DNA from: Bostrychus sinensis
Taxonomy: Eukaryota > Chordata > Actinopteri > Gobiiformes > Eleotridae
Direction of reading: 5' to 3'
NCBI GenBank assembly: GCA_020698575.1
Contig: CM036245.1
Coordinates: 2,815,609 to 2,879,608, forward strand
Length of the DNA stretch: 64,000 bases
Shown here: one piece after another, positions 49,701 through 57,561 of the stretch
Numbering within the stretch: the stretch's first letter is position 1
How the letters are laid out: each line of letters opens with the position of its first letter
Notes under the pieces: generated by a model
The model's input: only the letters and a program-made list of their open reading frames with translations
Told to the model about the DNA's origin: nothing
Database searches by the model: none
Made by a program: the position numbers and the translations under genes

Positions 49701-49794
49701 CAAACAGATGCGTAGATTTGCAGACATCCGGCGTTTATCGAAGACCGGACACGCCGTCAAAATCAGCGTGGAGGGAAACCGGATGCCCCTCTGA
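28721..49794 (+). CDS. iws1: IWS1, SPT6-interacting transcription elongation factor
   Basis: Fifteen coding exons: 28721-28763, 30215-30300, 32137-32744, 34479-34544, 34626-34824, 36665-36722, 36812-36921, 39907-40057, 40133-40215, 41240-41369, 41974-42091, 42165-42276, 44758-44814, 45919-46030, and a last exon at either 49669-49794 (canonical) or 47484-47606 (alternative). All are GT-AG and phase-consistent apart from a +1 shift in exon 3. About 685 residues if that shift is discounted; human has 819. The N-terminal two thirds are acidic Ser-Asp/Glu repeats ([44 protein letters not shown]), a probable CK2 substrate. A basic segment (KKRRHRDGGTFISDADD) precedes the TFIIS N-terminal-type helical domain in exons 9-12 (LKKLTLLPQVVMHLKKQDLK to NEWSRPIFGLTSNYKG). 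The C-terminus ends GNRMPL. IWS1 binds SPT6 and couples RNA polymerase II elongation to H3K36 methylation, splicing and mRNA export in the nucleus. Confidence 0.96.
28764..30214. other. iws1 intron 1
   Basis: The first 500 bp are unremarkable. From about 29310 to 29930 it holds the 11-bp TTTAGTCCTGG minisatellite, described separately. No exon is seen. Confidence 0.6.
29310..29930. repeat. 11-bp minisatellite (TTTAGTCCTGG) in iws1 intron 1
   Basis: Head-to-tail 11-bp units alternate TTTAGTCCTGG, TTTAGACCTGG and TTTAGTCCAGG. They are interrupted by four related blocks containing TTCTTCTATG and CTGAGAGGAGT, so the array shows a second level of repetition of roughly 100-350 bp. Confidence 0.92.
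30856..31216. mobile_element. hAT-like MITE with CAGGGTTCGTA ends
   Basis: The left end CAGGGTTCGTATCGGTGCTT and the right end ACTTATACGAACCCTG are inverted relatives. Direct flanking repeats are weak, so the target-site duplication is uncertain. It has no coding capacity. Confidence 0.65.
31546..31979. mobile_element. hAT MITE (TAGGGCTGCAACAAC) with exact 8-bp TSD
   Basis: The ends TAGGGCTGCAACAACTAAT and, inverted, GTTAGTTGCAGCCCTA match. GTTTTTGA duplicates exactly at 31538-31545 and 31980-31987. Subterminal AATCGATTAT-like palindromes are present. The interior is AT-rich and noncoding. Confidence 0.92.
32137..32744 (+). CDS. iws1: iws1 exon 3 with a net +1 frameshift at CCCC
   Basis: Entering in phase 0 from exon 2, the frame reads DEGSNDEAPQAMDTSGAM, continues through SDSDGEGPC and stops at TAA 32218-32220. 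One base over, the frame is open from before the stop to the exon end (AKDHEGNSDAEMKERDASSD onward) and leaves in phase 1, exactly what exon 4 needs. The shift is therefore one extra base or two missing bases, most simply one extra C in the run GGGCCCC at 32208-32214. All other exons are intact, so a sequencing error, an assembly error or a rare allele is likelier than a dead gene. Confidence 0.9.
32745..34478. other. iws1 intron 3
   Basis: Contains a short duplicated stretch built on TTAGCTTACCTTAGC (33180-33295), related to the array at 60.4 kb, and one copy (about 33680-34060) of a dispersed repeat found again at 36190-36540. No exon was seen. Confidence 0.5.
33680..34060. repeat. Dispersed repeat, copy 1
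   Basis: Shares long stretches, including GTTGTTGACGATGCTGGCAT and CATTAAATTTCACTCTAAG, with 36190-36540 in the same orientation. A diverged piece also lies at 53410-53510. The ends are unclear and the family is not recognised. Confidence 0.75.
34937..35695. repeat. 11-bp minisatellite (GGCTAAACCAG) in iws1 intron 5
   Basis: About 69 head-to-tail units of GGCTAAACCAG with AAGGCT, AGAGCT and AATGCT variants. It is the reverse complement of the CTGGTTTAGYC family seen in intron 1, in wdr74 intron 3 and elsewhere, so here the family lies in the opposite orientation within the same gene. Confidence 0.95.
36190..36540. repeat. Dispersed repeat, copy 2
   Basis: Same-orientation partner of 33680-34060, about 2.5 kb away within iws1. 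Confidence 0.75.
37040..37740 (-). mobile_element. 5'-truncated LINE, reverse-transcriptase C-terminal tail
   Basis: The minus strand encodes LPSGKRYRSIKCTTSRHAKS followed by FFPQAVMTLNNAL and a stop (about 37395-37275), a tail typical of fish non-LTR retrotransposon ORF2 proteins. Upstream the frame is broken. It is an inactive fragment in iws1 intron 7. Confidence 0.7.
37949..38520. mobile_element. Fold-back MITE with ACGGAAGCGTATTGCGTTCAC ends
   Basis: The ends ACGGAAGCGTATTGCGTTCA and, inverted, TGAACGCAATATGCTTCCGT match with one mismatch. The flanks AGCTGTTT (37941-37948) and AGCTGTTA (38521-38528) look like an 8-bp target-site duplication with one difference. The arms inside are rich in TTCTGTTTTTATGAG and its complement. 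Related half-sites (ACGGAAGCGCATAGTAG) occur near 27.36 and 28.41 kb. Confidence 0.8.
38540..38735. repeat. Common fish dispersed repeat fragment
   Basis: Contains TGTCCTTGGGCAAGACACTT and GTAAAGCGCTTTGAGTGCC followed by AAAAGCGCTATATAAATG, wording I know as a widespread teleost interspersed repeat. Its class is not determined here. Confidence 0.6.
38736..39906. other. Remainder of iws1 intron 7; nothing recognised
   Basis: No tandem repeats, clear TIRs or exon-like frames with splice sites were seen up to the TTTCAG acceptor of exon 8. Confidence 0.4.
40216..41239. other. iws1 intron 9
   Basis: A hAT-like left end (TAGGGCTGTGCCAAAAATCG) starts at about 40275, but I could not identify its right end. 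Nothing else is supported. Confidence 0.4.
41370..41973. other. iws1 intron 10; nothing recognised
   Basis: Ordinary AT-rich intron sequence with a short poly-T run near 41521-41534. Confidence 0.4.
42583..42935. repeat. 20-bp minisatellite in iws1 intron 12
   Basis: About 17 units of GAGCTAACTCCAGTCAGACC with GGCC and CGGGTC variants, head to tail. Confidence 0.93.
44255..44350. repeat. 11-bp repeat GTGACCTCTCT, about 9 units
   Basis: Head-to-tail copies of GTGACCTCTCT with one CCCT and one CCGA variant, in iws1 intron 12. Its sequence is unrelated to the TTTAGTCCTGG family. Confidence 0.9.
44878..45590. mobile_element. Fold-back MITE, nearly full-length hairpin
   Basis: The left part CTTAAAGGAACAGTCCGACG and the right end TGGACTGTTCCTTTAAG are inverted, and complementarity continues to the centre near 45240. 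The same peptide (MKSEYYNVRRNN) can be read on both strands, at 45136 on plus and from 45347 on minus, which shows how exact the palindrome is. The frames are not genes. It lies in iws1 intron 13. Confidence 0.9.
46471..46904. mobile_element. hAT-type MITE, complete copy
   Basis: It runs from TAGGACTGCACGATGTGGAG to ATATTGTGCAGCCCTA. Flanks TCTAAAAC (46463-46470) and TATAAAAC (46905-46912) are an 8-bp duplication with one mismatch. It is the inverted, better-preserved homologue of 24444-24871. It lies in iws1 intron 14. Confidence 0.88.
47041..47483 (+). repeat. iws1: 30-bp minisatellite of 3' splice-site-like units upstream of the alternative last exon
   Basis: Fourteen 30-bp units from 47041 are followed by a fifteenth, diverged half unit that contains the acceptor of the alternative exon (AG at 47482-47483). 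The unit holds CTGATTGGTCCCCTGTAG, a branch-point-like CTGAT, a short pyrimidine stretch and a TAG. The true acceptor reads CTGATTGGTTCCTGTAG. Thirteen units keep the AG (47065, 47095 and so on every 30 bp to 47425); unit 14 has lost it. Splicing from exon 14 to any decoy would give Lys plus Tyr or Cys and then a stop. Confidence 0.93.
47484..47606 (+). CDS. iws1: Alternative last exon of iws1 (diverged tandem copy)
   Basis: After a CCTGTAG acceptor, phase 0 gives HAKKGLSLLEKHKRRFAEER, then KQRRPQGAVKISIEGNRMPL and TAG (40 residues). The canonical exon 2 kb downstream reads GPVKKGLSRVDKQMRRFADI, then RRLSKTGHAVKISVEGNRMPL. The phase, the ends and most positions agree, with about 26 of 40 identical. 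The exon has its own poly(A) signal (47693-47698), so it would act as an alternative terminal exon. Conservation of the frame and the C-terminal GNRMPL argues it is translated; expression cannot be judged here. Confidence 0.85.
   Translation, partial: HAKKGLSLLEKHKRRFAEERKQRRPQGAVKISIEGNRMPL
47693..47698 (+). terminator. iws1: Poly(A) signal of the alternative iws1 last exon
   Basis: AATAAA 87 bp after the TAG stop of the alternative exon. Confidence 0.7.
48551..49432. mobile_element. Harbinger-like MITE with long internal palindrome
   Basis: The ends TAATGCCTGGTTCACACGG and CCGTGTGAACCAGGCATTA are exactly inverted. Inside, about 48780-49020 and 49025-49265 are inverted copies. Both arms encode MADDEEAAAIVCGLF and, further on, KKKRRWLKEW, resembling the N-terminal region of PIF/Harbinger transposases (RRWW.R.W motif), so the element captured a transposase 5' piece. 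It lies between the two candidate last exons of iws1. The exact target site (TA or TAA) is ambiguous. Confidence 0.85.
49669..49794 (+). CDS. iws1: Canonical last exon of iws1
   Basis: After TCCTCAG the exon enters in phase 0 and encodes GPVKKGLSRVDKQMRRFADI and the conserved AVKISVEGNRMPL end, stop TGA 49792-49794. It matches the C-terminus known for vertebrate IWS1 more closely than the copy at 47484. Confidence 0.95.
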   Translation, partial: GPVKKGLSRVDKQMRRFADIRRLSKTGHAVKISVEGNRMPL

Positions 49795-49845
49795 TTTTAA
49801 AATCTAGGATTTATTCACATTTTTGTTTTCTTTTTAATGTTTTTT

Positions 49846-49876
<31 letters not shown>

Positions 49877-49907
49877 AAAAAAAAAGTGGACGACTGTGAT
49901 CCTGAGG

Positions 49908-49913
49908 AATAAA
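49908..49913 (+). terminator. iws1: Poly(A) signal of iws1
   Basis: AATAAA 114 bp after the canonical stop. Between stop and signal lies a T-run followed by a G-run (about 49840-49875), a homopolymer stretch prone to sequencing error. Confidence 0.8.
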
Positions 49914-50007
49914 CGGTGGTTTATGTAGAACAGCAGTGTTCTGTCAGAGTTTAAGCTCCAGGTTATGTTTGTCTCCTCTGTGATTAGTTTAGAAAAAACT
50001 CTACACT

Positions 50008-50776
50008 CAGGGCCATTTCTAGCTCTGTGGGACCCTGGGCAGGTGCTGTGCAGTGTGGGGGCCCCTACTTTGCCAAACAACAACAGGAGAGGTTCCTAAT
50101 CCTTTAGAGGACCCCAGGACCCGACTTAGTCCTGGTTTAGTCCTGGTTTTGACCTGTTTTTTTTTCATAGTTGAGTTCTGGTTTTAGACCTGGTTTTGTC
50201 CTGGTTTAGTACTGGTTTAGTCTTTGTTTAGTTCTGGTTTGAGGTGGTTTAGTCCTGGTTTCGACCTGTTTTTTTTCATAGTTGAGTTCTGGTTTTAGAC
50301 TTTTTGTCCTGGTTTTGACCCAGCTTAGTCCTGTTTTAGTCTTTGTTTAGTTCTGGTTTGAGGTGGTTTAGATCTGGTTTAGACCTGGTTTAGTCCCTGT
50401 TTTGTTCTTCTTTAGCGCCCCTTGCTATAGTCCTGGGTTAGTCCTGTTTTTGGTTTATTTTCTTGAAATGCCAAATATATAAAGTTACTATAAATGATCC
50501 TGTAACGCCACAGTCCCGCTGCAATGTGCTCCCGTACCACTGGGGGTCCCCGTTCCCCTGCTTGGGAAACACTGCCTTAAAGCATCCATGGACATCTGTT
50601 ACAAAACCAGCTACCGTCATAATAAGCTCGAATAAAATCTGAAGTTGAGCCACTAAAACTACGATAATACAAGAAAAATAACAAGGATGAGGTGGAACAT
50701 TCAGTTTTGGGGCCCCCTGGTGGCTTCTGGGGCCCTGTTCATGTCCGTAGTCCACACAGAGCTAGAAACGGCCCTG
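50008..50776. mobile_element. hAT-like element with CAGGGCC ends
   Basis: The left CAGGGCCATTTCTAGCTCTG and the right CAGAGCTAGAAACGGCCCTG are inverted relatives. The flanking 8-mers agree only partly, so the target-site duplication is eroded. The interior includes the CTGGTTTAG-type repeat and no transposase. Confidence 0.75.
50118..50440. repeat. CTGGTTTAGTC-family minisatellite downstream of iws1
   Basis: Irregular 11-bp-based units (TTTAGTCCTGG, TTTAGTTCTGG, TTTAGACCTGG) with two long copies containing GACCTGTTTTTTTTCATAG. It is nested in the hAT-like element 50008-50776. Confidence 0.85.
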
Positions 50777-52139
50777 TCTGACTCTACAATATCCCAAAAC
50801 TTCAAAATCCAAACCAGGATTACTACGAGGTTTTGAACAAAGAAATGTATTGATAAACAAAAATACACACAATTACTGAAAAAAAAAAAAATTAAAAATC
50901 AAAGCTAGAAGCACTCGGAGAGAACCTCTGCCAAGGCACTGCTCCTGTCTCGCATTGGTTAAAGATACAGAGCCCAGACCTGCACTCAACCTCTGAGATT
51001 TTCTAGTTCAGGGGTAAATGCTCTTGCTCAGAAACCCATTTGATTTAAGTGTTGTTATGAAAGTTAGAGCTCAGTTCTGTAGAATCTGCCTCGATTCCTC
51101 GCCTGTTGAGGCTTTGAGGAGGCAGATCCTAGAGAATCGGGACCCACCCATTGTCAGCAGGCTGAACAGCGCCGCCTGCTGGCCTCACAGGGTCACTACA
51201 GATTTTCGCATCTTGAGTTGCGACGATGTGACTGTTGGGTTTTTCTTGATCAGTGTTTCAGATCCTTCAAAAACCACTTTAAATTCATAAACGATGCCAC
51301 TGTCTACAACTTCACAAATTAAAATAAAAAATGATTAGATTTGCTTCTAGATGAATTTCGTGGCTCGGTAAGTTATAGGAACGCACTGAGGAAGACTTGA
51401 GGGATTTTCTGAGTCAGGTTTCCAGTTTATTTACAAATGTAGTCTCTGAATCCTCTCAGGTCTGTCGTAGAATTAATGTGGCTGTTTGTATTTATGCAGA
51501 AGCTAAATTTGTCTCAAACATTGGGGATTTTTGGATGGAAAAGTCCAAACCGGTCCACAGTGAAGTAAATAATGGGAAGTTCAATGTCGTAAATATTTCG
51601 AACAACTATTTCTGCAGCTTTTGTTACTTGTCTCTGTTCAGAAGATGCTTTTCTTAATAAACGCATAAACAGAAAATGGCCTCTTTTTTTTGAGTAAAGG
51701 AACTAAAGGAAATAAATATTGTTAGTGGTGTTTTCTTTGGCCCCGTGAGCAGCTGAAGAGCAGAATCAACTTTGTCTCCTGAGGGACATTTGCCAGCGAC
51801 CACCTCAGAAAATATTAAAGTGGGACAAGGAGGGACGGACTCAAGAAATGAAAGCTTTGCTCGTTGACGTTATCTAATTTACCAACTTAATGAGTTTGAA
51901 CCTCATTTATATAAAACAGCCATTCCCAAAGTCAAGAGCATTGTGGAATCAGAAACTCCCGTGTGGACCCCCAACAATTAAATTTCGCTGTGTTCAAAAG
52001 ACTCCCCATAGATTTCTATTAAAAACTTTAAAAAAAAAACAGTATCACTTTAGAATAAATCACACTATTGAGCATTATTTAAGTATTAGCTTAGTTAGAA
52101 ACCAAAACATTACTTCAACATTTAGTTATAAACATTGTT
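50777..52139. other. Intergenic, nothing supported
   Basis: A poly-A run at 50879-50893 and an imperfect short palindrome near 51075-51145 are the only structures noticed. No exon with splice sites is convincing. Confidence 0.4.
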
Positions 52140-52395
52140 AAGGTAAATTTTATTGATCGCTGTGGGGAAATTTGTTCTCTCAGTGCTTCTGGGGCCCATC
52201 TCCAGATCTGGGCCAGGATTCAGGTCAGGAGTTCCTGGCTGGAGATTTTTTAGCTGATTGTGCGTGTTCTGAGGTTGATGAGGAGCACCCAGAGGAAACC
52301 CACCCAGACTCCACACAGAAAGGCAAGGGGGAATTGAACCTGGGACCTTCTGGCTGTGAGGCAGGAGTGCTAACCACTAAGCCACCGTGTTGTTA
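52140..52395 (-). mobile_element. tRNA-derived SINE with pol III A and B boxes
   Basis: On the minus strand the head carries TGGCTTAGTGG (A box; plus 52374-52384) and GGTTCAATTCC (B box; plus 52330-52340), spaced as in tRNA genes. The body contains CTGTGTGGAGTCTGGGTGGG and CCTCTGGGTGCTCCTCATC, wording shared by common fish SINEs. A diverged relative lies near 30475-30600. Confidence 0.75.
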
Positions 52396-54427
52396 TTAAT
52401 GTTTAATACTTTAGGAATCAGCTCATGTAGATCATTGAATTAAAAACATCAGCGATAATTCAAGATCTAGACTAAACTATTCTAAAAATGACTTAATTTA
52501 TCGTCATTATTGTTAATTTCAAATCAATTCAGTTCAGTTTTATTTCCATGTCCCAGTATCACAACAAAAGTCTCCTCAAAGGCTTCACAAACAGATAATC
52601 AACATAACACATCAACACAAACAATAACTACACTAAACTACATAGAGCCAGGACACTCCTCTTAAGGAAAAACTCCTAAAAATTACAGTTAATTACTGCT
52701 TCATAATTTTTCTAAACTGTTACCAAAAACAGTGTTGGCTAAAAAAAGCTTCACAGTAGTATTTTAAACAACTTTATAACTGAACTTCATTGTAATTTCT
52801 TTACAAACTCAATGTCTGTTTATGTAGTTAAAGCAGAAACATAGGGGACCCCTGCAGTACCTTTGCAGGCCACCAGGGGGCCCCAGACCCACTTTGGGAA
52901 CCACTGATATAAAACATACAGCTGTTAAAGCGCACATTTTGCAAAGTAACGTATTTACTATTTATTCTACATTTTACCAGAGGAAGACTGAGCTTACCTT
53001 GTTCTTTTTCTTCAGTCTCACTTTTTAAAGGCTAAAATCTAAAAACCTGGGACATTTTCATAATCAGTGGGACAGGGGACTGTGCAGGACAACCAGAAGT
53101 GGGACAGGTGCTCACTCTGTTTGCCACATTCGACTCTGAAGACAGTGACAAAAAAACAAAAAACAAATGTGTAATAAATATAGTATAATATAAAAAAGCT
53201 ACAACTGTTATTGTTCCTTAAACGGTAAAGTATTTGGTTAAAATAATTGAGGTTGGAATCTAAAATCCTCCTGCTTCTCCAAACTGTGAGATAGGTAAGG
53301 AAATAAAAGTTGGCCATCACTTACTGACATCTGGTGGTGAAAGTACGCATTGCAGTTCTGCACCTCACTTCAGAAATAAAACCCCTGAGCGTCAGAGTTG
53401 TGTGAATATTTAATTTGTGTAAAAGTCACACAGATTATTGTTCTTTTGCCAGCGAGTTCACTCTAAGTGGCATTAAAAAGTCTTAAAAAGGTTTTAAATT
53501 TCACAGGAAGCTGCCATTATTTGACTTAAAACATTTAGGACAAATTCAGCTTTTACACAAAACAGCACACAACCTTTCACTCTCACATTCATCCACTAGG
53601 GGGGGTTTAAGAGTCTTGTAAACTTGTATTTGTAAGAACTTTTATCAATTATGAATTAAGGCTAAATGTCTTTTTAAGCTCGGTAACATATTTTAACTAT
53701 GAATGAATGTTAACTTTTGTATTCTGTAATGTTGTATTGTTGTGCTCACTGTGCTCTTTTCTTGTGAAACTGATTTATTTGTATTTGTACAGATAAAGAT
53801 TAAACTAAACCAGACACAGGCTACGAACGCTTTCATGAAGAATTTATTTACAATTGTCGAAAGTAAAGAAGAAAGATGAATTGCTGTCAGCGTCAGCACC
53901 GATGGCAGCAGATAAACGTCCAGAGCGACCTGATGTCCCTTCTTTAACCGGGACAGTCCCAGTTTTAGGCTCCTTGTCCCAACACAGATCTGTAAAAAAA
54001 CACTAATCTGTCCCCATTTTAACAACAGAAAAGCACAGGACAGTAGTGATGGGAATTTTGGGCTCTTTTGGCCCCTAATGGCTCTTCATTTTACCAAATA
54101 TATCTTTTATATTTCAGCCAAATTTAGCGCAGTTTTGACAAATGAGTTGTGTTGTGTACTCATACATAACATTATACATACAGATAAATACATGGACTGC
54201 GATGAAGAATTAAAAATTTGGGATGCTTTGAAACGACCCAGTGAACCACTCTACTACACACAGCACATAAACACAACTATAATTAAATATAAAAATAAAA
54301 AGGAGAGATATTTACTTTTTTAATGTAAACACAGCCCTTTTCAGCAGTGAAAAGTAAAAACAGGAACAGCTCACCTCAGAACTCAAAAAACTTTATCATA
54401 AATATACAGCCTAATAAAAAATAAGTA
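52396..54427. other. Intergenic; dispersed repeat pieces and weak exon-like stretches
   Basis: Contains a fish interspersed repeat fragment near 52510-52700 (AGTCTCCTCAAAGGCTTCAC) and a piece of the dispersed repeat at 53410-53510. Two minus-strand open stretches after possible acceptors (53140-53039 and 53993-53850) were seen but have no partner exons, so no gene is called. Confidence 0.4.
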
Positions 54428-55004
54428 CCATATTTTCCGCACTATAAGGCACCTAAAAGCCTTTAATTTTCTCAAAAACCGACAGTGCACCTTATAATCC
54501 GATGCGCCTTATATATGGATCAGTGTTGGTTAATTATGGCTACCGTATTCAGGGGGCGTCGCCGAAGTGACAGCGGTAAAAACGGTAAAGGGGAATTCCA
54601 GTCCCAGCTGTTCATGTGTGCCATAGGCGTGTTTATGGATCCTGCCGCAAAAGAACAAGGAGGCGTGGCCTTTGCTCCATCTCAGTAGAAGAGTTGCGAC
54701 ATTGAGGGGACAGAAAACTGAGCGCTCGAACGCTGTTCATGTAGCTTTGAACTGCTGACAAATGGAGTTGGAAATACATTGTTTTCAACGAGGGAGTTGT
54801 AAGAACGCTGGTTTGTATTCTATTAATAAAGTTTGACTGACTGACTTATCTGACTGTTTTATTGACATTCCCTTTAGTGCAGCGCCATCTAGTGGATGCG
54901 CCTTATAATGCGGTGCGCCCTATATATGAAAACAGTTTTAAAATAGGCCATTCATTGAAGGTGCGCCCTATAATCCGATGCGCCTTATAGTGCGGAAAAT
55001 ACAG
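54428..55004. mobile_element. Tc1/pogo-type MITE with TA target site
   Basis: The left end CCATATTTTCCGCACTATAAG and the right end CTTATAGTGCGGAAAATACAG are inverted. TA flanks both sides (54426-54427, 55005-55006). Subterminal GCGCCTTATAATCCGATG-like repeats occur in both halves. The interior open frame at 54485-54688 is short, and no catalytic motif is visible. Confidence 0.82.
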
Positions 55005-55006
55005 TA

Positions 55007-56378
55007 AGTATGTAACTGTAATGTTTAACTTTTATTTTTCAGGGAAGATGGAGCCTCAGCCCTGTTTTTGAAAAGATCATTTTAATAATAAACGTCTCGC
55101 AGATGGGAGCTGACTTTGTCCCGACTCAGTTCACGACCTGATCGATCGCTACAGGACGCTTACAGTGGAACTCAGTAACTCTGCTCGTTTCTTTCGCTCT
55201 TTTTGCCTTATTTTTCTCTATAGAGCTCCCCCTACAGTTCGGAGTAAAGCACTATCCTAAAATACTCATAAACCCCTCGCTCGTCTTTACTTTCATTTTC
55301 CCCTCTGTGCATCTGTACAAACTTTTTTCTTCCATTTTTCCTCTGGAACAATGAAAATTGAGAAATAAAGCCACGGCTAGCTTAGTTGTTTTGCTAACGG
55401 GACCCGAGACTTGTGTGACTCCGGGTTGACGCCGCTCACACTTACAAGTGTCACTTTCATCCCAGAGACACCAGGGGGCACTACTGCACGCTTCATTTAC
55501 CCCACAACAACTCATTTAACCCTCACACAGACTCTGGAACAGTTTAAGGTAAAAAAGTTCTGCTTTAAAATGATTCGTGTAAAGACTTCTGTCTCTAAAT
55601 TTATTTGCAACGTCTTTATTTTTATTTATAAAGTGTCATCAAATTCAAAACTTAACCCTAGCATCATGCACTTTCATTACATGACAGAAAATTCTATGGA
55701 TTTCTGAAGTTTTTATTGTCGCTGAGTGAGTTCGAGTGCACTGTGATTAGCTCTGACCGCCCTCCGTCAGACTGGAAACGTCTCAGATGAATTGAGTCTG
55801 AAGTCTGAAGTTTATTTATTTACAGCTGAGTGTGACTCACAGTGAGATGGAGGCTGATGTTTAGTAAATGAAAACCTGCTTGTATAAAACCCCCTGCCAT
55901 TATTAGACTTGGACCATTCCATATCACCTCTAGTGGCCGCTGAGTTGGTGCATGCCAACTTCCCCTGGGCTGGGCCACACTGGTTTTAGTCGAGCCTGGG
56001 GAGCGACAGGAGCGTTGTTGTAGACTTGGTCGTTCATATCAACGTAAGTTATGTTTGCACTGTTTTAATGCTGTTTTACAGCCTTTGCATTCTGTATTTG
56101 TCTTGTTATTGATTAGTCACGGTTTGAGGTGGTGTTGTATTTTTCCCTCGTTAGTTTTACTGCCGAAGCTATTTGCACTTACGTGTTTTTACCTATAGAT
56201 GGCGGTGTATTTCCCGCCCTTGAGCATATTGCGTATGATGTAATTAGATGAGGTCGAGTCCTTGCATTCACCGTTGCAGTACCTTTCTACCACCAAAAGA
56301 GGGCGACATTATACAAATACAATGACTTATTTTCTTTCTGTATACGTTTGCCTTGGTATTGCTGTGTATTAGTGTTTC
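55007..56378. other. Intergenic, nothing supported
   Basis: No repeat array or exon-like frame is convincing. A Cys-containing minus-strand open stretch at 55252-55515 has no supporting splice or promoter context. Confidence 0.4.
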
Positions 56379-56380
56379 TA

Positions 56381-57046
56381 CACTCAAGGAAAAAAGAAAC
56401 GCACCACTTTCATTTTCTCAATTTGTCAAAAAATATTACAGCCAGTGAAAATGACAGACTACAATGAGTTTAGTTCTATTCTGAGTCAAAATGAAATGAC
56501 TGTTTTCCTGGTTCTGGTTGATTGATTTTGATGAGCAATAACAACTGTATTTTTGTATTAATCACCTCTGTCTGGGTCATGAGTAAAACTCAGAGATGAA
56601 CTGGACCTGTCCTCAATTGTGCACAACCATTCCCTATAAAAAGACACCAAAATGGAAAAAAAAGCACATTTGTTCGCAATGCCACGACTCCTGCAACCAG
56701 AGAGAGATTGGCAGCCATTGGCCTGCTTCAAGCTGAAGGAGCACACGGCTGTAGCCAGGAGTTTGGAGTCCATCACTCTACTGTTGTACGCCTCGCTGAG
56801 CGTTTCCACACCACTGGATCCTCCAATGACCGTCCCACATCTGGTCGACCACATGTCACAACTGCTGCATTATTATTGTTTGGTCATGTTATTGTTATTG
56901 AAACTGTCATAAGCATTGATTAATTGGGTCTGAATATCAGGGACGGGTTTATGGTTGATGTGCACATGGAATATTTCCATCAAAAATAAGTAACCAAACA
57001 AAAATGTGGTAAAAAAGCAGTGGTGCGTTTCTTTTTTCCTTGAGTG
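56381..57046. mobile_element. Tc1/mariner element remnant with transposase N-terminal fragment
   Basis: The ends CACTCAAGGAAAAAAGAAAC and, inverted, GTTTCTTTTTTCCTTGAGTG agree. TA duplications lie at 56379-56380 and 57047-57048. The plus strand between 56680 and 56870 encodes, across a frame break, GCSQEFGVHHSTVVRLAERF and TGSSNDRPTSGRPHVTT, the paired-like DNA-binding domain of Tc1 transposases. The catalytic half is absent. Confidence 0.88.
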
Positions 57047-57389
57047 TATATTGTCATTACTAATTATTTTCCTGTTTGCTGTTCTTGCAGAAACCACACA
57101 CACACATCACATCACATCACAACACAACACAACACCTGTCAAATGTTCCCAAATTAAAGTTCCTGAAAATACTCAGAGGCTGTGGACTGTAACTTCTTCA
57201 GTGTCATTATAAGTCTCCGGTGCCTCCTCACCGAGGACAGGAACATTGTCCTGAACACTGCTCCTGTGAACATAGAAGCTGTTTAAGTCGTGTTCTGTAG
57301 TGAACTCTAACGTTTGCCTCTGGACGTCTGGTTGGAAACTGATGGGACTCAGAAACAGCCACACACGATCTCTGATGGTCACAGACGTT

Positions 57390-57395
57390 TTTATT
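57390..57395 (-). terminator. ostn: Candidate poly(A) signal of ostn
   Basis: TTTATT on plus, AATAAA in the gene direction, at the far end of the probable 3'UTR exon. Confidence 0.5.
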
Positions 57396-57561
57396 TCAAA
57401 CCTGAAGCATTAAAAGCGTTTGGACGGCGTCGGTGAAGCGTCGAGGCGGCGGTCGCCTCCGGTCACGGGACAGGAAGTGATGCGTGTGGGGGGCGTGGCT
57501 CTGCAGGCGAGGAGGCGGGTGATTGGCTGATGCTCAGTGTGCGTTTGGTCCACGGCATCCC
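57396..57561 (-). other. ostn: Probable 3'UTR exon of ostn
   Basis: Preceded in the minus direction by a TGTCCTCAG acceptor and followed by the AATAAA at 57390. The upstream partner is the donor CTGCACAG/GTACAG at the end of ostn exon 3 (exon low end 58803). It would be noncoding because the stop codon lies in exon 3. An intron in a 3'UTR is uncommon, so this remains tentative. Confidence 0.4.

Noticed and set aside
53039..53140. Cys-containing minus-strand frame after a TTCAG acceptor (VECGKQSEHLSHFW)
   Set aside because: No upstream exon was found and the family is not recognisable; likely chance.
53850..53993. Minus-strand stretch LCWDKEPKTGTVPVKEGTSG ending near an AATAAA
   Set aside because: The acceptor and poly(A)-like signal are suggestive, but no other exon could be linked to it.
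55252..55515. 87-residue minus-strand frame with several cysteines
   Set aside because: No signal peptide, splice sites or family resemblance; it lies in transposon-rich intergenic DNA.
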